This document shows, one piece after another, positions 10,747 to 22,229 of a stretch of 64,000 nucleotides of DNA. Every line of letters begins with the position of its first letter. Positions within the stretch are counted from its first letter, which is position 1. The DNA is taken from NCBI GenBank assembly GCA_047967505.1, contig CM106541.1. One strand, given 5' to 3'. Made by a program: the position numbers and the translations under genes. This DNA comes from Dipteris shenzhenensis (lineage: Eukaryota; Polypodiophyta; Polypodiopsida; Gleicheniales). The notes beneath the pieces were generated by a model. The model did no database searches. It was not told the DNA's origin and was given only the letters and a program-made list of their open reading frames with translations.

Positions 10747-12882
10747 ATGAACCAGCAGCTTCAAGTGAATGCTGGTCAGAATGAGATTAGGGAGATGGTG
10801 CAAGCCTTGTCGGCTAGGCCATCTAGAATTGATAAGGGCAAAGCTCCAACAGAGCCAGAGCCCAGTATACATTCATCACAGCGTGCGAGGGTCAAGGTGC
10901 CCAATATTGCCAACTATAGACTGGAGAAGTATGCTGGTCGGATGACCGAGCGCAGTTCTGATGTGATCGAGGTTTGGTTACACAAGTGGGAAGAAGCCTT
11001 CGCCATTTGTGAAATCAGATCTGATCTAAAGAAAATCCGTGAGGCCACTCACCTGTTTATTGAGGCAGCGGATAGATGGTGGATAAAGCAACAGAAGGAT
11101 CAAGTTGCTCCTACCACCTGGGAAGGGTTTAAAGCTAAATTGAAGAAACACTTTCTTCCACCTGATGAAGAGTCCCGAGCTTGGGATGCTTATAGAAACC
11201 TTCGTCAGAGGAGTCTGTCGGAGGCAGAGTACACTGACAAATTCAGGGAATGTGTCATGAAAATAACAGACCCTCTCCCTATGTCGGTTCAGTTAAAAGA
11301 CTATATCTATGGACTGAATGACAAAATTAAAATGGAAGTTCCGGCTAAATATGTGACTACATTAGATGAATCTATTGCAGTAGCCCTGAACTATGAGGAT
11401 GCCAGAGGCAGATCTAGTGGATTTGTGCAGGCAGGGACTCAGTATGAGTACCCGAGAAAAGGGGGATTTCAGAGGAAATGGACTTCAAAGACAAGTGTCT
11501 CGCAGCCAAGTGGCCAAACCAAGCAGGTGAAGCCAATTGAGGGACCAGCAAGAACAAGTACCACCGTTGGGGTGAAAAGGAAAATAACTCCAATGGCAAC
11601 CCGGGCTTGGTCAAAGTCCTCGTTGACCCCTGAACAAAAAGAGAAAGCTAGAAAAGAAGGATTGTGCTTCGGCTGCCTTCAGCGACATCAGTGGAAAGAT
11701 TGTCCACTGAATAAAGACCGTCGCACGGCTAATATGATAATATCTGAATGCGACGCAGAAATGCAAGAGAGTCCCAATGCGGAACATATGCAGATGCAAT
11801 TGGCGGGACCTTCTCAGAGGTTAGTACCTGTGTTGTTAAGTGTGTCTGTTACTAAGTTAGTAAGCGGTGCACCTGATAACATCCTTTCTAAGCCCGCAGC
11901 AACGGGGTATACGGTTTTCGATGAGCTTGAGTTGATTAAAATGAAAGGGCAAGTAGCCAGTCATGATGTGATTGTGTTGTTTGACTCAACGTCAACACAC
12001 AATGTAATCAACTCAAAGCTTATTAAGAGGCTCAAGTTGAAAACTAGTCCGTCTGACTATGCTTATACGGTCAGGATGGTGGACGGAAGTTCAACTGAAG
12101 TATGGGACCAAAGGGTTACCCAATTGGAACTTCGAATTCAGGACTATGTTGAGAAGCTGGACTTTGAATTGACCAGACTTGCTCACACAGATATAGCCCT
12201 AGGCATGGCTTGGCATTTTCGAAAAAATCCAGCCATTGATTGGAAGAAGCATATTTACCAGTTCAAGATGAACGGGGTAGAATATGTTTTGCGAGATGAG
12301 AAGGATTTACCTCAAGGACCACTGATTTCAGCCATGGAAATTCGGAGGACTCCGAAAGATTTTCTGTGTCTGTGTATAGCATCGGTAGAGTCGATTGATG
12401 ATGCATCGACTAGCACTGAGGCTACCCAAGATGGGAAGATGGCCGAGTTGGCTAAAGAAATATCAGAGAAGTTCTCTGAATGTTTTAGGGATGAACTACC
12501 TTATGGGTTACCTCCAAAGCGGAAAGTTCAGCATAAGATTGAACTGATCCCGCGGGCAGAACCTGTAAATAGACCTCCCTATAGAATCAGTTTTACTGAA
12601 GAGGCGGAGGTGCGTACACAACTGGAAGGATACCTCAAGTTGGGGCAGATTCAACCAAGTTTCTCACCTTTTGCTTCGCCAGTGATATTAAAGAAGAAAA
12701 AGGATGATACGTTTTGCCTCTGTATAGATTACAGAGCATTGAATAATATCACTGTTAAGCACAGGTATTCGATGGCTTGGATTGATGATTTGCTAGATGC
12801 ATTATATGGAGCCGTGATTTTCAGCAAGATAGATCTTAAGTGTGGCTACCATCAGATCCGGATTAGAGCCGAGGATGTGCAT
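10747..12882 (+). pseudogene. Gypsy gag-pol, N-terminal part (Gag, protease, start of RT)
   Basis: This is one open frame up to the hAT insertion. The retrotransposon Gag capsid domain spans residues about 60-200 (VWLHKWEEAF, RWWIKQQ, YxxLRQRSLSEAEY). A knuckle CFGCLQRHQWKDC at 11665-11703 is one residue shorter than the CX2CX4HX4C norm. The protease active site, normally DSG, reads DST at 11983-11991, a change expected to kill it. RT begins near 12540 (PYRISFTEEAEVRTQ, IDYRALNNITVKHRY, SKIDLKCGYHQIRI) and is cut at 12882 by the hAT. The frame that continues to 13065 is hAT sequence. Confidence 0.9.
12875..12882 (+). repeat. hAT target-site duplication, left copy
   Basis: ATGTGCAT, identical to 17345-17352 on the other side. 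Eight base pairs is the diagnostic length for hAT transposons. Confidence 0.95.
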
Positions 12883-12899
12883 CATAGTCACATGAAAAC

Positions 12900-12985
12900 G
12901 CATTTCGTCCTGTCGAAACAGGACGAAACGTTTCGTCACGAAACGTTTCGAAACAATACGAAACGCTCCCAACGAAGCGCATGTT
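12900..12985 (+). repeat. hAT left subterminal CGAAAC motif cluster
   Basis: CGAAAC or its complement GTTTCG recurs many times in under 90 bp, partly as palindromic ACGAAACGTTTCG-like blocks. A matching cluster lies inside the right end. Such clusters are the known binding platform for hAT transposases; that it acts so here is inference. Confidence 0.75.
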
Positions 12986-13491
12986 TCGTTCAAATCTCAA
13001 AAAGGCGTTTTTGCCCGTTTTTTCATTTCTGCCCTTCGCGAATCAATTGCGATCCTCCCGCCTGATTTCGTTGCTAGTCCGCAGCCCGCTTCTGCTCCCT
13101 ATGCTTCCTACACTGAGCGCTCACGTGAGCTTGTGGCTCGTGACGCTGCTCCGTTGACCAGCAACCTAGCACTGCCGCTGCTCCTTTGACCTGCAAGCTG
13201 CTTGCAAGGCTCAAGCTAGCTGTTGCTAGCCACCACTAACACAAGGCCTGCAATCGGCTCCCACGCTCTGACGCCATCAACGACCTGCAGGCTGCAATCG
13301 AGATTCGACTCCCACCGATGACCGTCCACGCCTATGGCCTGCAGCCTGCTGCCATCGACAGTCTTGCCCACCATCCCCTTTGTTGCTGCTGTTTCTTGGT
13401 TCTGCTCAAGGAGCAACACCTGGATCAAGGAGCAACAGCCCAATTTGCCCCAATTCTCTGTTTCTTCCCAAATTTCAAGGCCGCCTCCATC

Positions 13492-16400
13492 ATGCCTCCT
13501 CGCAAGTCTCCCACTCAGCGTGATGTTTGGCAAGATTCAGTTCTCATTAGCAAATATGGTACTTCTGGCACAAAATGTGTGGTTTGCAAGTATTGTGGGG
13601 AAACAATTCGAGGAGCATCAAACCGGGTGAAGGCACATTACATTTGGGAGAGAGCACAAGGAACACATGGCTGCACTCATGTTCCAGAAGGTATTTTTTT
13701 GGCCCATGGTGGATTGCCATCAAAGTTTGAAGAGGTCCGGTCATTGCTCCTTCTACCTTTGCCTTCGGAGATAATTGATGGGAAGGTGCAAGAAGCCAAG
13801 GAAAGTGAAGCGCTCAAAAGAGGGGCCTCTACTTCAACAAGAACCTCAGTTCAAGTGTCTTCTCAAAGTAATACTGGGGCTTCTTCCCAAGTTCATATCA
13901 CCCCGAAGTCTTCTAACATTGGTGAGTCTTTACCCAATGTCAATGCAGATGAAGCTCCCTCGCATGTTGTGGCTTCTCCACATTCAGCAAGCTTTGTTAG
14001 TGTTGCTGTGGGTCATGAGAGGATCCCAACATCCTCCCATATTCATCTCAAGGCTGCAACAACAAGAAAGAGGGGAAGAGACCTGCCAAGGCGCCAAATC
14101 ACCCTTGATGCTAGCTTTGCTCCAAAGTTGAAGCAAGAGGCTCAAATAGCTGAGCATCGTTTCTTCTATCAATGCAACCTTGCTTTCAACATAGCTCGAT
14201 GCCCAACATACCAAAAGTTCCATCGTGCACTTGTGGCAGCAGCCGCAGCAGGAGCTACAGGTCTACAACCAGCAAATTCTGAGTCCTTGAGAACTACCCA
14301 CTTGACAAACCAAGTGAGGCAGATTCAAGAGGAGCTTGAGGGTTTGAGAGCTTGTTGGGAGCGATATGGTTGTAGCATCGTGTCAAATGGATGGAGTGAC
14401 ACTATAAGTTATAAGTACAACCCTTCACTCTTGACTCTTGAGTCTTTGGTAAGATTTGTGGTGGCTGATTTTAGTATTAACAACAAATGTATGATTTACT
14501 TATGGATCTTGATTCTTGTGACTTGCCATATGTGGCCAGCAGCGGCGCCACATGATAAATATCTTGGTCTCATCTTGTGCTGGCACTACATTACTTCGTG
14601 TAGTTGATGCCTCCACCCCTGGCTTGAGTATCACTAGGGAATGGATTTATGGACACATTAAAAATGCCATTGAGGAGGTTGGGCCACAAAATGTGGTCCA
14701 AATTATTACTGACAATGGCTCCAATTGTGCCAAGATGGGAGAATTGGTTGAGAGAGATTATAAAAGCATTGTTTGGACTCCATGTGCTTCTCACTCGATG
14801 GACTTGATGATGGAGGACATTGCCAAGTTGGATTGGGTGCAATCTACTCTTAATAAAGCAAGCCAAATCATCAAGTTCATAACAAGAAAGAGCATTGCAT
14901 TAGCTCTTTTCAGAGCAGTATGCAAGTATGATCTTGTGAAGCCATCTAAGACAAGATTTGGCTATCTCTTTCTTGTTCTTCAAAGGTAAGTCAACATCCT
15001 TTTTTAGCTAGCCAATTGAGAGTTAATTTCAATTTTCAATTCTTAATACTTATGTATTCAAATCTTGATTCTTAACTTGTCCTAAACTTGTAGGATGACA
15101 CAAACGAAAGATGCGCTTAGGCGTCTCGTTTGTAGTGAAGAGTGGGAAGCTTGGAGAGGAAGCCGCAAAGCGGAGGCGTGTACAATCACTTCATACATCT
15201 TGGACAGTATGTTTTGGGAAGAAGCTCCAGCCATAAAGGCTGCCATTGCACCTTTGTACTTCATTTTAAGATTATTTGACCATGAGGGAAGTACAATGAG
15301 TCATCTTTATCACTACATGCAAAAGCTTAAAGAGAGTATGCTCAATTGTAGATCTCTCTCAAGTCATAGGTATCTCTCAAGTCATAGGTATGCAAACTCT
15401 TTAGTGATTCTATCATGACTCATGAGCTGCAGCCTGCTACATAGAATTTAGAGAATGTTTATTTATACAAGTATTGAAATTTAATATATTGCAATTTACA
15501 GGGTGGATGATCTTCATGCCATATGGACAAAAAGATGGAACTGGTTTCATAAACCAATCCATATTGTTTCCTACATGGTGCATCCATTGTACAAGCAGGA
15601 AAGTCATTGGTTCGATATTGTTCTTATGAATGGATGGACATCCTATGTGGATACAGTTATCCCCTCTGAAGAGCAAGGAATGTGAGTACTAACTTCTAAG
15701 TATCTTGATTCTTGATTCTAGACTCTCGTATATTGTACGATCAATTAGCTTTTACTTGCAACCTCTTTTGACTCTAGCATGCATGCCTTTAAAGTCTACT
15801 TCATGAATCATTATCCTAATTCCTATCTAACACTAAAGCAATGTCCATGACTCATCTTATAGGATTGAAAGAGAGTCTGGCCTCTATGTTCATGACCGTA
15901 GCCAATTCAGGCGAGATGTGGCTATGAGTCTAGAGCAAAGGAAATTTGTTGTATCATGGTGGGAGATAAATCGGCGACTTACTCCCACTTTGCAAAGATT
16001 AGCTCTTCGAGTTTTATCACAGGATTGTACTAGTGGATCAGCTAAGCGCATATGGAGCATATGTGCGGACATCCATACTAAGATAGGTAATCCAACTTAT
16101 AAGTTATGAATGGTTGGATGCATTTCTTGAGTCTTGAGTCTTCTCCAATTTTACGAATCATGACTAATTAGAATCTAGATTCTAGATGCATTTTCAATCT
16201 TGTTTTAGTTCAAAATATTTACGTTTTGTGTGATGTATCATGTTACACATTAAGCACATCACAGCTTGATAGGTTGGTCTATGTAAATGCCAACCTTCGT
16301 CTCTTGGAGCGGTTCAAAGACAAAGAAAGTACCAGTGGGGCTGAAGAGGCTGAAGTGTTACATTGGAAGGTGAAAGAGGTTGATCCTGAAGTTCTAAGAA

Positions 16401-16624
16401 AGCTTGAGCAAGGCTTGGCTCGAGGGAAGAATATTGATATATCATTCATCCAAAGGCACAGCGATGAGGATATAGCATATGATTTCCTTCGAGAGGATGA
16501 GGCACGCTTTCGACGCGTCACACATTTGCAATCAAGGGTTATTGCACAAGCATCTACTAGTGCGCCACCCTTGATTGCAAGCATTGGCACTTCATCTTCA
16601 CCACGCTGTTATAGACGCCGATGA
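13492..16624 (+). pseudogene. hAT-family transposase, six exons, one premature stop
   Basis: Proposed exons, all joined in phase: 13492-14448, 14540-14985, 15094-15387, 15502-15681, 15863-16086, 16209-16624. Introns have GT-AG ends (GTAAGT, GTGAGT and similar donors). The last acceptor and the first intron are the least certain. ATG at 13492 (MPPRKSPTQRD) is chosen because it directly precedes the BED-type zinc finger (about residues 25-65: CVVCKYC then H and C ligands). DUF659-like GCSIVSNGWSD follows near residue 300. RNase-H-fold aspartates lie in LLRVVDAST and IITDNGSN. The hAT dimerisation motif is SAKRIWSI...LVYVNANLRLLERF near residues 680-740. A TGA at 16622 stops the frame. Beyond it, the same frame runs 52 codons of Asp/Glu/Ser-rich tail to a second TGA at 16781-16783, typical of plant hAT C-termini. 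The product is about 838 aa as it stands. Confidence 0.82.
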
Positions 16625-16783
16625 GATCGTGGTCGTACCCTTGCTACTAGTGGTCATAGTAGTGATTCCTTTGAGGAGATGGTAGCAAGGGTAGAGGAGG
16701 AAGAGAGTTCCGATGGCACAGAATCCACAGATGAAGATGCAGATAGTGATAGTGAACTTGGTAGAGAGAGTAGTGAGCACTGA
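16625..16783 (+). other. Acidic C-terminal tail cut off from the hAT transposase
   Basis: This is in frame with the transposase after the TGA at 16622-16624. It reads as a Ser/Glu/Asp-rich stretch (EEMVARVEEEESSDG...DEDADSDSELG) and ends in TGA. The reading frame and composition fit the original end of the protein. The stop may be a decay mutation or a tolerated shorter form. Confidence 0.6.
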
Positions 16784-17234
16784 GTAGTTTCAAATTATGA
16801 TTTGTTATCACTCATGCTACTAATTTTGGAACTTTGAAGTTTGAGCTTACAACTCGTCACTTTGGGAACTTATTATTTCATATGTCTATTTTGGGAACTT
16901 ATATTTACTTGACATTTTGGAAAGTAATGACTCATATATCTAGATTCAAATTTCAATGAATCAATGATGTTCATATCTCTAGAGTCTAGATGCTAGAATC
17001 CAATGTCCAATGTCAATATGCTTTTAAGTTTTGACTCCATAAATATTAATTGGTCTAAATTTGAAACTTGAGAAAGGAGACTTGAATTCTGAATGTGTTT
17101 GTGTTTTGGATTACCTAGAGGCTAGACATTGGGTGTCTTGACTAAGGACTTGTCACTTGACACTTGTATTTCTCTTTGTTCACTCTAAACTTGAATATAA
17201 CATGTCTTATCTGCCCCTATCCTTGTATTTATCA

Positions 17235-17332
17235 AGTATCATTTCGAAACCTATCCGTTTCGTCTGAAGATTCGAAACGAAACGAAACAAAACCTGTCGA
17301 AACCTCGAAACAACGAAACGGACGAAACGTTT
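17235..17332 (+). repeat. hAT right subterminal CGAAAC motif cluster
   Basis: Repeated TTCGAAAC/ACGAAAC words lead into the right terminal inverted repeat, mirroring the left end. Confidence 0.75.
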
Positions 17333-17344
17333 CTTGTGACTATG

Positions 17345-19765
17345 ATGTGCATAAAACCGCTTTCAGAAGCAGGTTTGGTCATTACGAGTTTTTTGTTATG
17401 CCCTTTGGACTTACCAATGCTCCAGCGACCTTCGTCATGCTTATGAACGATTTACTACGTCCGTATATCGGAAAGTTCGTAGTACATTTTATTGACAATA
17501 TCTTGATATTAAGTAAAAGTATTACTGAGCATCGTGAACACTTAAGAATAGTGTTCAGTACTTTGAGGAAAGCCAGTCTTTATGTAAATAAAAAGAAAAC
17601 TATACTGTGTATGGTTAGGCTTGAATATTTAGGATTCATAATTACTCCACAGGGGGTAGAAATGGATCCGAAGAAAGTGGCTGTGATACTAACTTGGCCA
17701 ATCCCTCAGAGTCTGACCGTGTTGCGATCATTCTTGGGATTTGTCCAGTTTTATAGAAGGCATATCAAAGGATATTCCGGAATAGTATCGCCATTGACTG
17801 ATCTGACCTCAGATAAAGTACCCTTTATTTGGGGACAGAATCAACAAGAAAGTTTTAACACCATAAAACAAGCTGTGGTCTCAGGACCGGTGTTAAAAAT
17901 AGTTGATCCCCAGAAACCGTTGTTCCTAAAAACCGATGCAAGTGGCATTGCGGTAGGAGCAGTTCTCCTTCAAGAGGGAAGGCCAGTAGCCTTTGAAAGC
18001 AAGAAGCTTTCCCCCTCTCAAAGGAATTGGCCAACTCATGAGTTGGAGTTGTATGCTGTTATCCATGCTTTCAAAACATGGAGGCATTATTTGTATGGTT
18101 CAGAGTTTTATGTGGATGTGGATCATGATACTCTGAAGCATTTTAGTAAACAGCCTGACTTGAGGGGCCGCCAAGCTAGGTGGGCATAGCTCATGCAGGA
18201 GTTTAATCTAACGATTCGGTACCGAAGAGGAAAAGATAATAAGGTGGCTGATGCGTTGTCTCACATTATGCACAACCTGAGTTTCACGGTATTAGAGAGT
18301 GCTCTAATGACCGAGATCAGAGAAACTCAAAAGATGGACGAGTTTGTCCAGAGCTTATGGCCTAAGGCTCATGTGTTAAAACCCGGGGAAAATGAAAAGG
18401 ATGACCTGGCATCCAAAAAAGGCCAAACTTATGCAAGATATACCATAAGGGATGGTATGCTAAAAAGAAATGGCAAGGTCGTAGTACCTAGTCAGAATGA
18501 TCTCAGGCAGAGAGTCATTCGACAGTGCCATGATAGCCCGTTTGCAGGACATCCAGGAGTCGAGAAGACATATGATCTCGTGAAGCGAGATTTCTTTTGG
18601 CCAAAGATGAAAAAGCATATTCATGAATATGTGACACGGTGTTTCTCGTGTCAGGTAAGCAAGGCCGAGCGGGTGAAGCCACCTGAACTTTTACAGCCCT
18701 TGGAGATACCACTAAGTAAGTGGGAGAGCATTTCCATGGACTTTATTGTAGGGCTGCCTACGACACAAGGAGGGTATGATTCTATCCTTGTGGTGTTTGA
18801 TCGTCTAACCAAGATGACTCACGTCATTCCAACTAGGGAGTCTGTTAGTGCCCCGCAAGTAGCGGATTTGTTTATTAGACATATATTTCGTCTGCATGGA
18901 TTGCCTAGATCCATAGTGCAGACAGAGATGTCAAATTTACCGATCATTTTTGGACAGCGGTATTTGAGACACTAAGGACTAAGTTGGGAATGAGTAGTGG
19001 GGATCATCCTGAGACGAATGATCAGACGGAGAGAGTCAACCAGACTTTAGAGGATATGCTGAGGGCATATGTGTCATTGAGGCAACATACATGGGACAAG
19101 TGGTTGCCATTGTTGGAGTTTGCCTACAATGATAGAAAACATTCCTCTACAGGGTTCAGTCCGTTTGAGCTGAACTATGGTTATAGACCAGCAAATCCAA
19201 CTATAGTTGGAGTACCTCAGAAAGTGCCTAGTGCCGTGAACTTTGTAGTTCAGATGCGGGAGATGCTAGCACTTGTGAGAGCTAATATCCGCCAGGATAT
19301 GGATAGAGCCAAGGTGTATGCGGATGAAAACCGGTCTATAAGAGTATTTAAGGAAAGAGAAAAAGTTTTTCTCAGAGTTCCTTCACACTCGAAGTCGTTG
19401 ACTTCAGGAGAGTGTGCTAAGTTATCACCTCGATACTGTGGGCCGTGGTTAATTCTAAAAAGAATAGGCAAGGTAGCCTATGAATTAGAAATACCACCAA
19501 GGTGAAGGTGCACCCAGTGTTTCATGTTTCTCGTTTAAAGAAATTTTTGCATATTGGTGACTCACTAATCGAAGGTGTGGTTTTGTTTCAAGAGATAGAG
19601 GATAATGCAAGACGCAAACCAACAAGAATGCAAAAACGAAATCGGAAGATACCCACCGTGTTGGTCGCATGGCATGGTCAGCCTCTATCGGAAGCTACCT
19701 GGGAATCCGTATACCAGCTACGGAGAGTGTTCCTAGATTTCATCATCGAGGACGCTGATGCTTGA
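17345..19765 (+). pseudogene. Gypsy pol, C-terminal part (RT, RNase H, integrase, chromodomain-like)
   Basis: It resumes after the hAT at the duplicated ATGTGCAT. RT: YEFFVMPFGLTNAPATF, then the catalytic box reads FIDN (17488-17499), not FxDD, so the second metal-binding Asp is gone. RNase H: KTDASGIAVGAVLLQ and ELELYAVIHAFKTWRHYL. A TAG at 18187-18189 replaces a sense codon (RWA*LMQEFN). The integrase HHCC finger lies about 18520-18655, and its first DDE Asp is in SMDFIVGLP. One base is missing between 18918 and 18919, just before the second Asp, so the frame moves. The E motif is TERVNQ near 19030. A second shift falls at about 19500. The tail HPVFHVSRLKKF and VAWHGQPLSEATWE (to about 19762) resembles a chromodomain. 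No functional Pol is possible. Confidence 0.92.
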
Positions 19766-19777
19766 AGAGGGAAGGAA
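19764..19777 (+). promoter_or_regulatory. Polypurine tract of the gypsy element
   Basis: GAAGAGGGAAGGAA lies directly before the 3' LTR. Confidence 0.88.
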
Positions 19778-20228
19778 TGTTATGCTCTAGCCAAGATAGC
19801 ATGACCTCGGAAAGATCGGTGGGCATTTTCTCTTAGATAACCGACTTCTATAATATTTAATGTGCGTAAATAAAATGGTCAAGAGAAGTAACTGCCAAGG
19901 TCCTAGGTGAGGGTGAAATGGCATTGACTAGGTGGTTCTGTGTGCTAAGGCCTAGGTGCACCTAAATGTGCAATAATGCCAAGGGGCAAATGGTTTTAAT
20001 GTGCCCCAAGAGAGGGGTAAATGGTGCACCAAGTGAAAAGGGCTAAAATGATGACATGTGGCAGAGGAAACCATCTAGGGAGTTGTGGGTCTTGTGGATA
20101 GGCATGAGCAAGAAGAAATAACGTATCCGACGAAATGCGATCCACGAGAGTAAGGCTGGGTGGAATAACCAGTGCCATCGCCCGTGATAGAAAATACGAG
20201 ACATGAGAATTAGCTTAGGTTTGTTTCA
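19778..20228 (+). repeat. 3' LTR of the gypsy element
   Basis: 451 bp, starts TGTTATGC and ends GTTTCA, followed by TATCA. It shows about seven substitutions against the 5' LTR, so the insertion is older than the 509-2392 element. Confidence 0.93.
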
Positions 20229-20399
20229 TATCACATGGCCTACATCATATGGTAACCAAAGGTGATTTACAAAAGACAAAACACACAGCATTCTTTTTGG
20301 AGTACTATTCCAAGCAGAGAACCTCAAAAATTGACCACGTGAGGATAAATAAAGTTCAAAAGACAAAGTGCTAAAAAGGCATAGTCTTTATCTTCTACC

Positions 20400-21214
20400 A
20401 TAAAGTTTGATTCTTCATTTGTTGATGGAGTTCTCTCTTCAACCACATTTGCAATGTTTTTCTTCTTCTCATTGCAAAACTTCTATGAATGATTATTCTT
20501 GCCACAATAAGGGCAAGGATGGATCTTGTAACAATCTTTTTCAAGATGATTGGTCTTCCCACAATGCTTGCATGCCTTGTACTTACTCTTTCATGAAAAC
20601 TTTACTGCAAGTGCTTGTGTGTGCACTTCATCCATTCTTGAAGAGTTCTTTCTCTCTTCCTCTTGTACAGCACTGATGATGCCCTCCAGTGTGGGTTGGG
20701 GAAGATTCTTCAAGGTAGTCACAACATAATCATAGTCTTGAGGCATACTCTTCAAGAGCACAACCATAGCATCATCTTCAGTAACAGGAGAGTTGATTGA
20801 GGCCAACTGTGTCACAAGACTCCTCAAAGTATTAACATGAGCTGCAACATTGTCTCCATCCATCTTAAGTTCAAAGAACTTAATTTTCAAATTCAACTTA
20901 GAAGTATGAGAGCTAGCACCAAATAACACATCTAACTTATGCCAGGCCTCAAAAGGGGATTCCAAATCTGAAATATGATGCACATAATCATCTCCCAAAC
21001 CTAATGCAATAATTGCATAAGCTTTCTCTAGCCTTTTAGCATCTGCACGTGTAGTTGAAAAAGAGTCACTTGCCTTCTCTTTACCTTTGGTTGTGGTGGA
21101 TTCACCTTCTTGAGTGATTGATTTCTTGACTTGACCAAGTCCCACAAATTTGATTTTCATTTGCCAAGTGTGAAAACCTTGGCCATTGAACTTGTCTATC
21201 TTAAAGGTAGCCAT
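20400..21214 (-). pseudogene. Copia-type Gag (UBN2) with two CCHC knuckles, gag-only element
   Basis: The open part (20591-21214) encodes 207 aa. The opening MATFKIDKFNGQGFHTWQMK is the usual copia Gag start, and a UBN2-type capsid region follows (AYAIIALGLGDDYVHHI, AWHKLDVLFG, HVNTLRSLVTQLA, LLKSMPQDYDYVVTTL). A TGA after residue 207 precedes two zinc knuckles in the same frame: CKHCGKTNHLEKDC (20531-20572) and CPYCGKNNHSxKFC (about 20474-20515), the latter holding a TAG. The frame goes on to the acidic ...DYAF region shared with the 133-aa protein at 1173-1574. Two stops separate capsid from knuckles, so this copy is probably defective, though the capsid part is intact. Confidence 0.85.
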
Positions 21215-22215
21215 GAGAGGGTCTTACCTTTATCAGGCAGTGTCTACTCTCTTACAAAATGACTAATCTTGCTGAACAAAGAAATCTCCCTCACCATATA
21301 AATATAGATTGCTAGAGACAAACTCTGAAAAGCCTAGTTGTTTAGCATAAGTATAACCAGTTGGCTTTTCCCAAAGCCTCTTAACTGGAGTCTTCTTGAC
21401 CTAAAGCTTTGACTTCTTCTTGGGCTTGTCTTTCTTCACATGAGCTTCATTTAAAGAACAACAAGATGAAGGCATATTCACTTCACAAATATATCATAAA
21501 TGCATCATGAGCTTTCCAAAAACTGTCAAATTCAGGACAATGCCCCAAAGGTGAAGCTGAAAAATGCTTTAGATCACTTCAAATGAGCAAGCATCCAAAA
21601 GCCCAAAGATTACTGACATAATAATGAAACTTTTTAGCACTTAACCATGTTCAATGGTTCACAGTAGAAGCAAAGATCACTGTTACCCCCGAATTGAACA
21701 GTTTGAAGTTGGAGGCCTCAATTGAAGACTTCAAGAGCATCAAACAAAGGGCTTTCTGGTGGAATGGAAGCCCCTACTTCCAACATGAAGTAAAGGCGCA
21801 ATTGCACGTGTCATTGTCTGTGGGAAGCTTGTCAATTCCAACTGGCTTTTTGCGAAATCCTCTACATCCAATGGACCAAATGGGCTGAGATTTGGACACA
21901 GCACTCCTCTAGTAGTCGCCCAGCTTGTGCTCAAAGGGATTAAGCTGATTTGCTCTGCACAAGTCGTATTGAATGAAAAGTCGCTGAACAGAGGAAGTGT
22001 CAGCACGGGCTGTAGAGGGCATTGGGGCTGGAAGGTCATCTATATGCAAGGAGTTTATGGCTGAAAGGGCTCTGGGAATGGTCGCTTAATGGAGGAGAAC
22101 GGAGCTAAGCAAAATTTGGAGAGAAAGAGGGCAAAAATGAAGAAGAAGGTGGAGGGTGGAGAAGAAGATGATGAGGTGGCATATTGAAGCTACAATGGGC
22201 TAAGGACTCAAGGAG

Positions 22216-22227
22216 GCTATGATACCA
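22216..22227 (-). promoter_or_regulatory. Primer-binding site of gag-only copia F1
   Basis: Reads TGGTATCATAGC on the minus strand, one mismatch from TGGTATCAGAGC, two bases from the LTR at 22230. Confidence 0.82.
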
Positions 22228-22229
22228 AA

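Larger units (their letters stand above)
12883..17344 (+). mobile_element. hAT DNA transposon, near-complete
   Basis: A 4,462-bp element inserted in the RT of the gypsy element. The terminal inverted repeats are CATAGTCACATGAAAACG (left) and CATAGTCACAAGAAACG (right end, reversed). An 8-bp duplication ATGTGCAT flanks it. Both subterminal zones (about 12900-12985 and 17235-17332) are packed with CGAAAC/GTTTCG words, the kind of repeated motif that hAT transposases such as Ac bind. It encodes a transposase with BED finger, DUF659-like and RNase-H-like regions and a C-terminal dimerisation domain. It lies in the same orientation as the gypsy host. Confidence 0.95.
9551..20228 (+). mobile_element. 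Ty3/gypsy LTR retrotransposon with a nested hAT
   Basis: A 10,678-bp element on the plus strand. Both LTRs are 451 bp (9551-10001 and 19778-20228), begin TGTTATGC and end GTTTCA, and differ at about seven sites by eye. The 5-bp duplication TATCA flanks it (9546-9550 and 20229-20233). Domain order gag, protease, RT, RNase H, integrase and a chromodomain-like tail identifies it as Ty3/gypsy, probably a chromovirus. Coding capacity is lost: altered protease and RT active sites, a nonsense codon, two frameshifts and a 4.5-kb hAT insertion in RT. Removing the hAT would leave about 6.2 kb, a normal size. It sits inside the gag-only copia. Confidence 0.95.
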
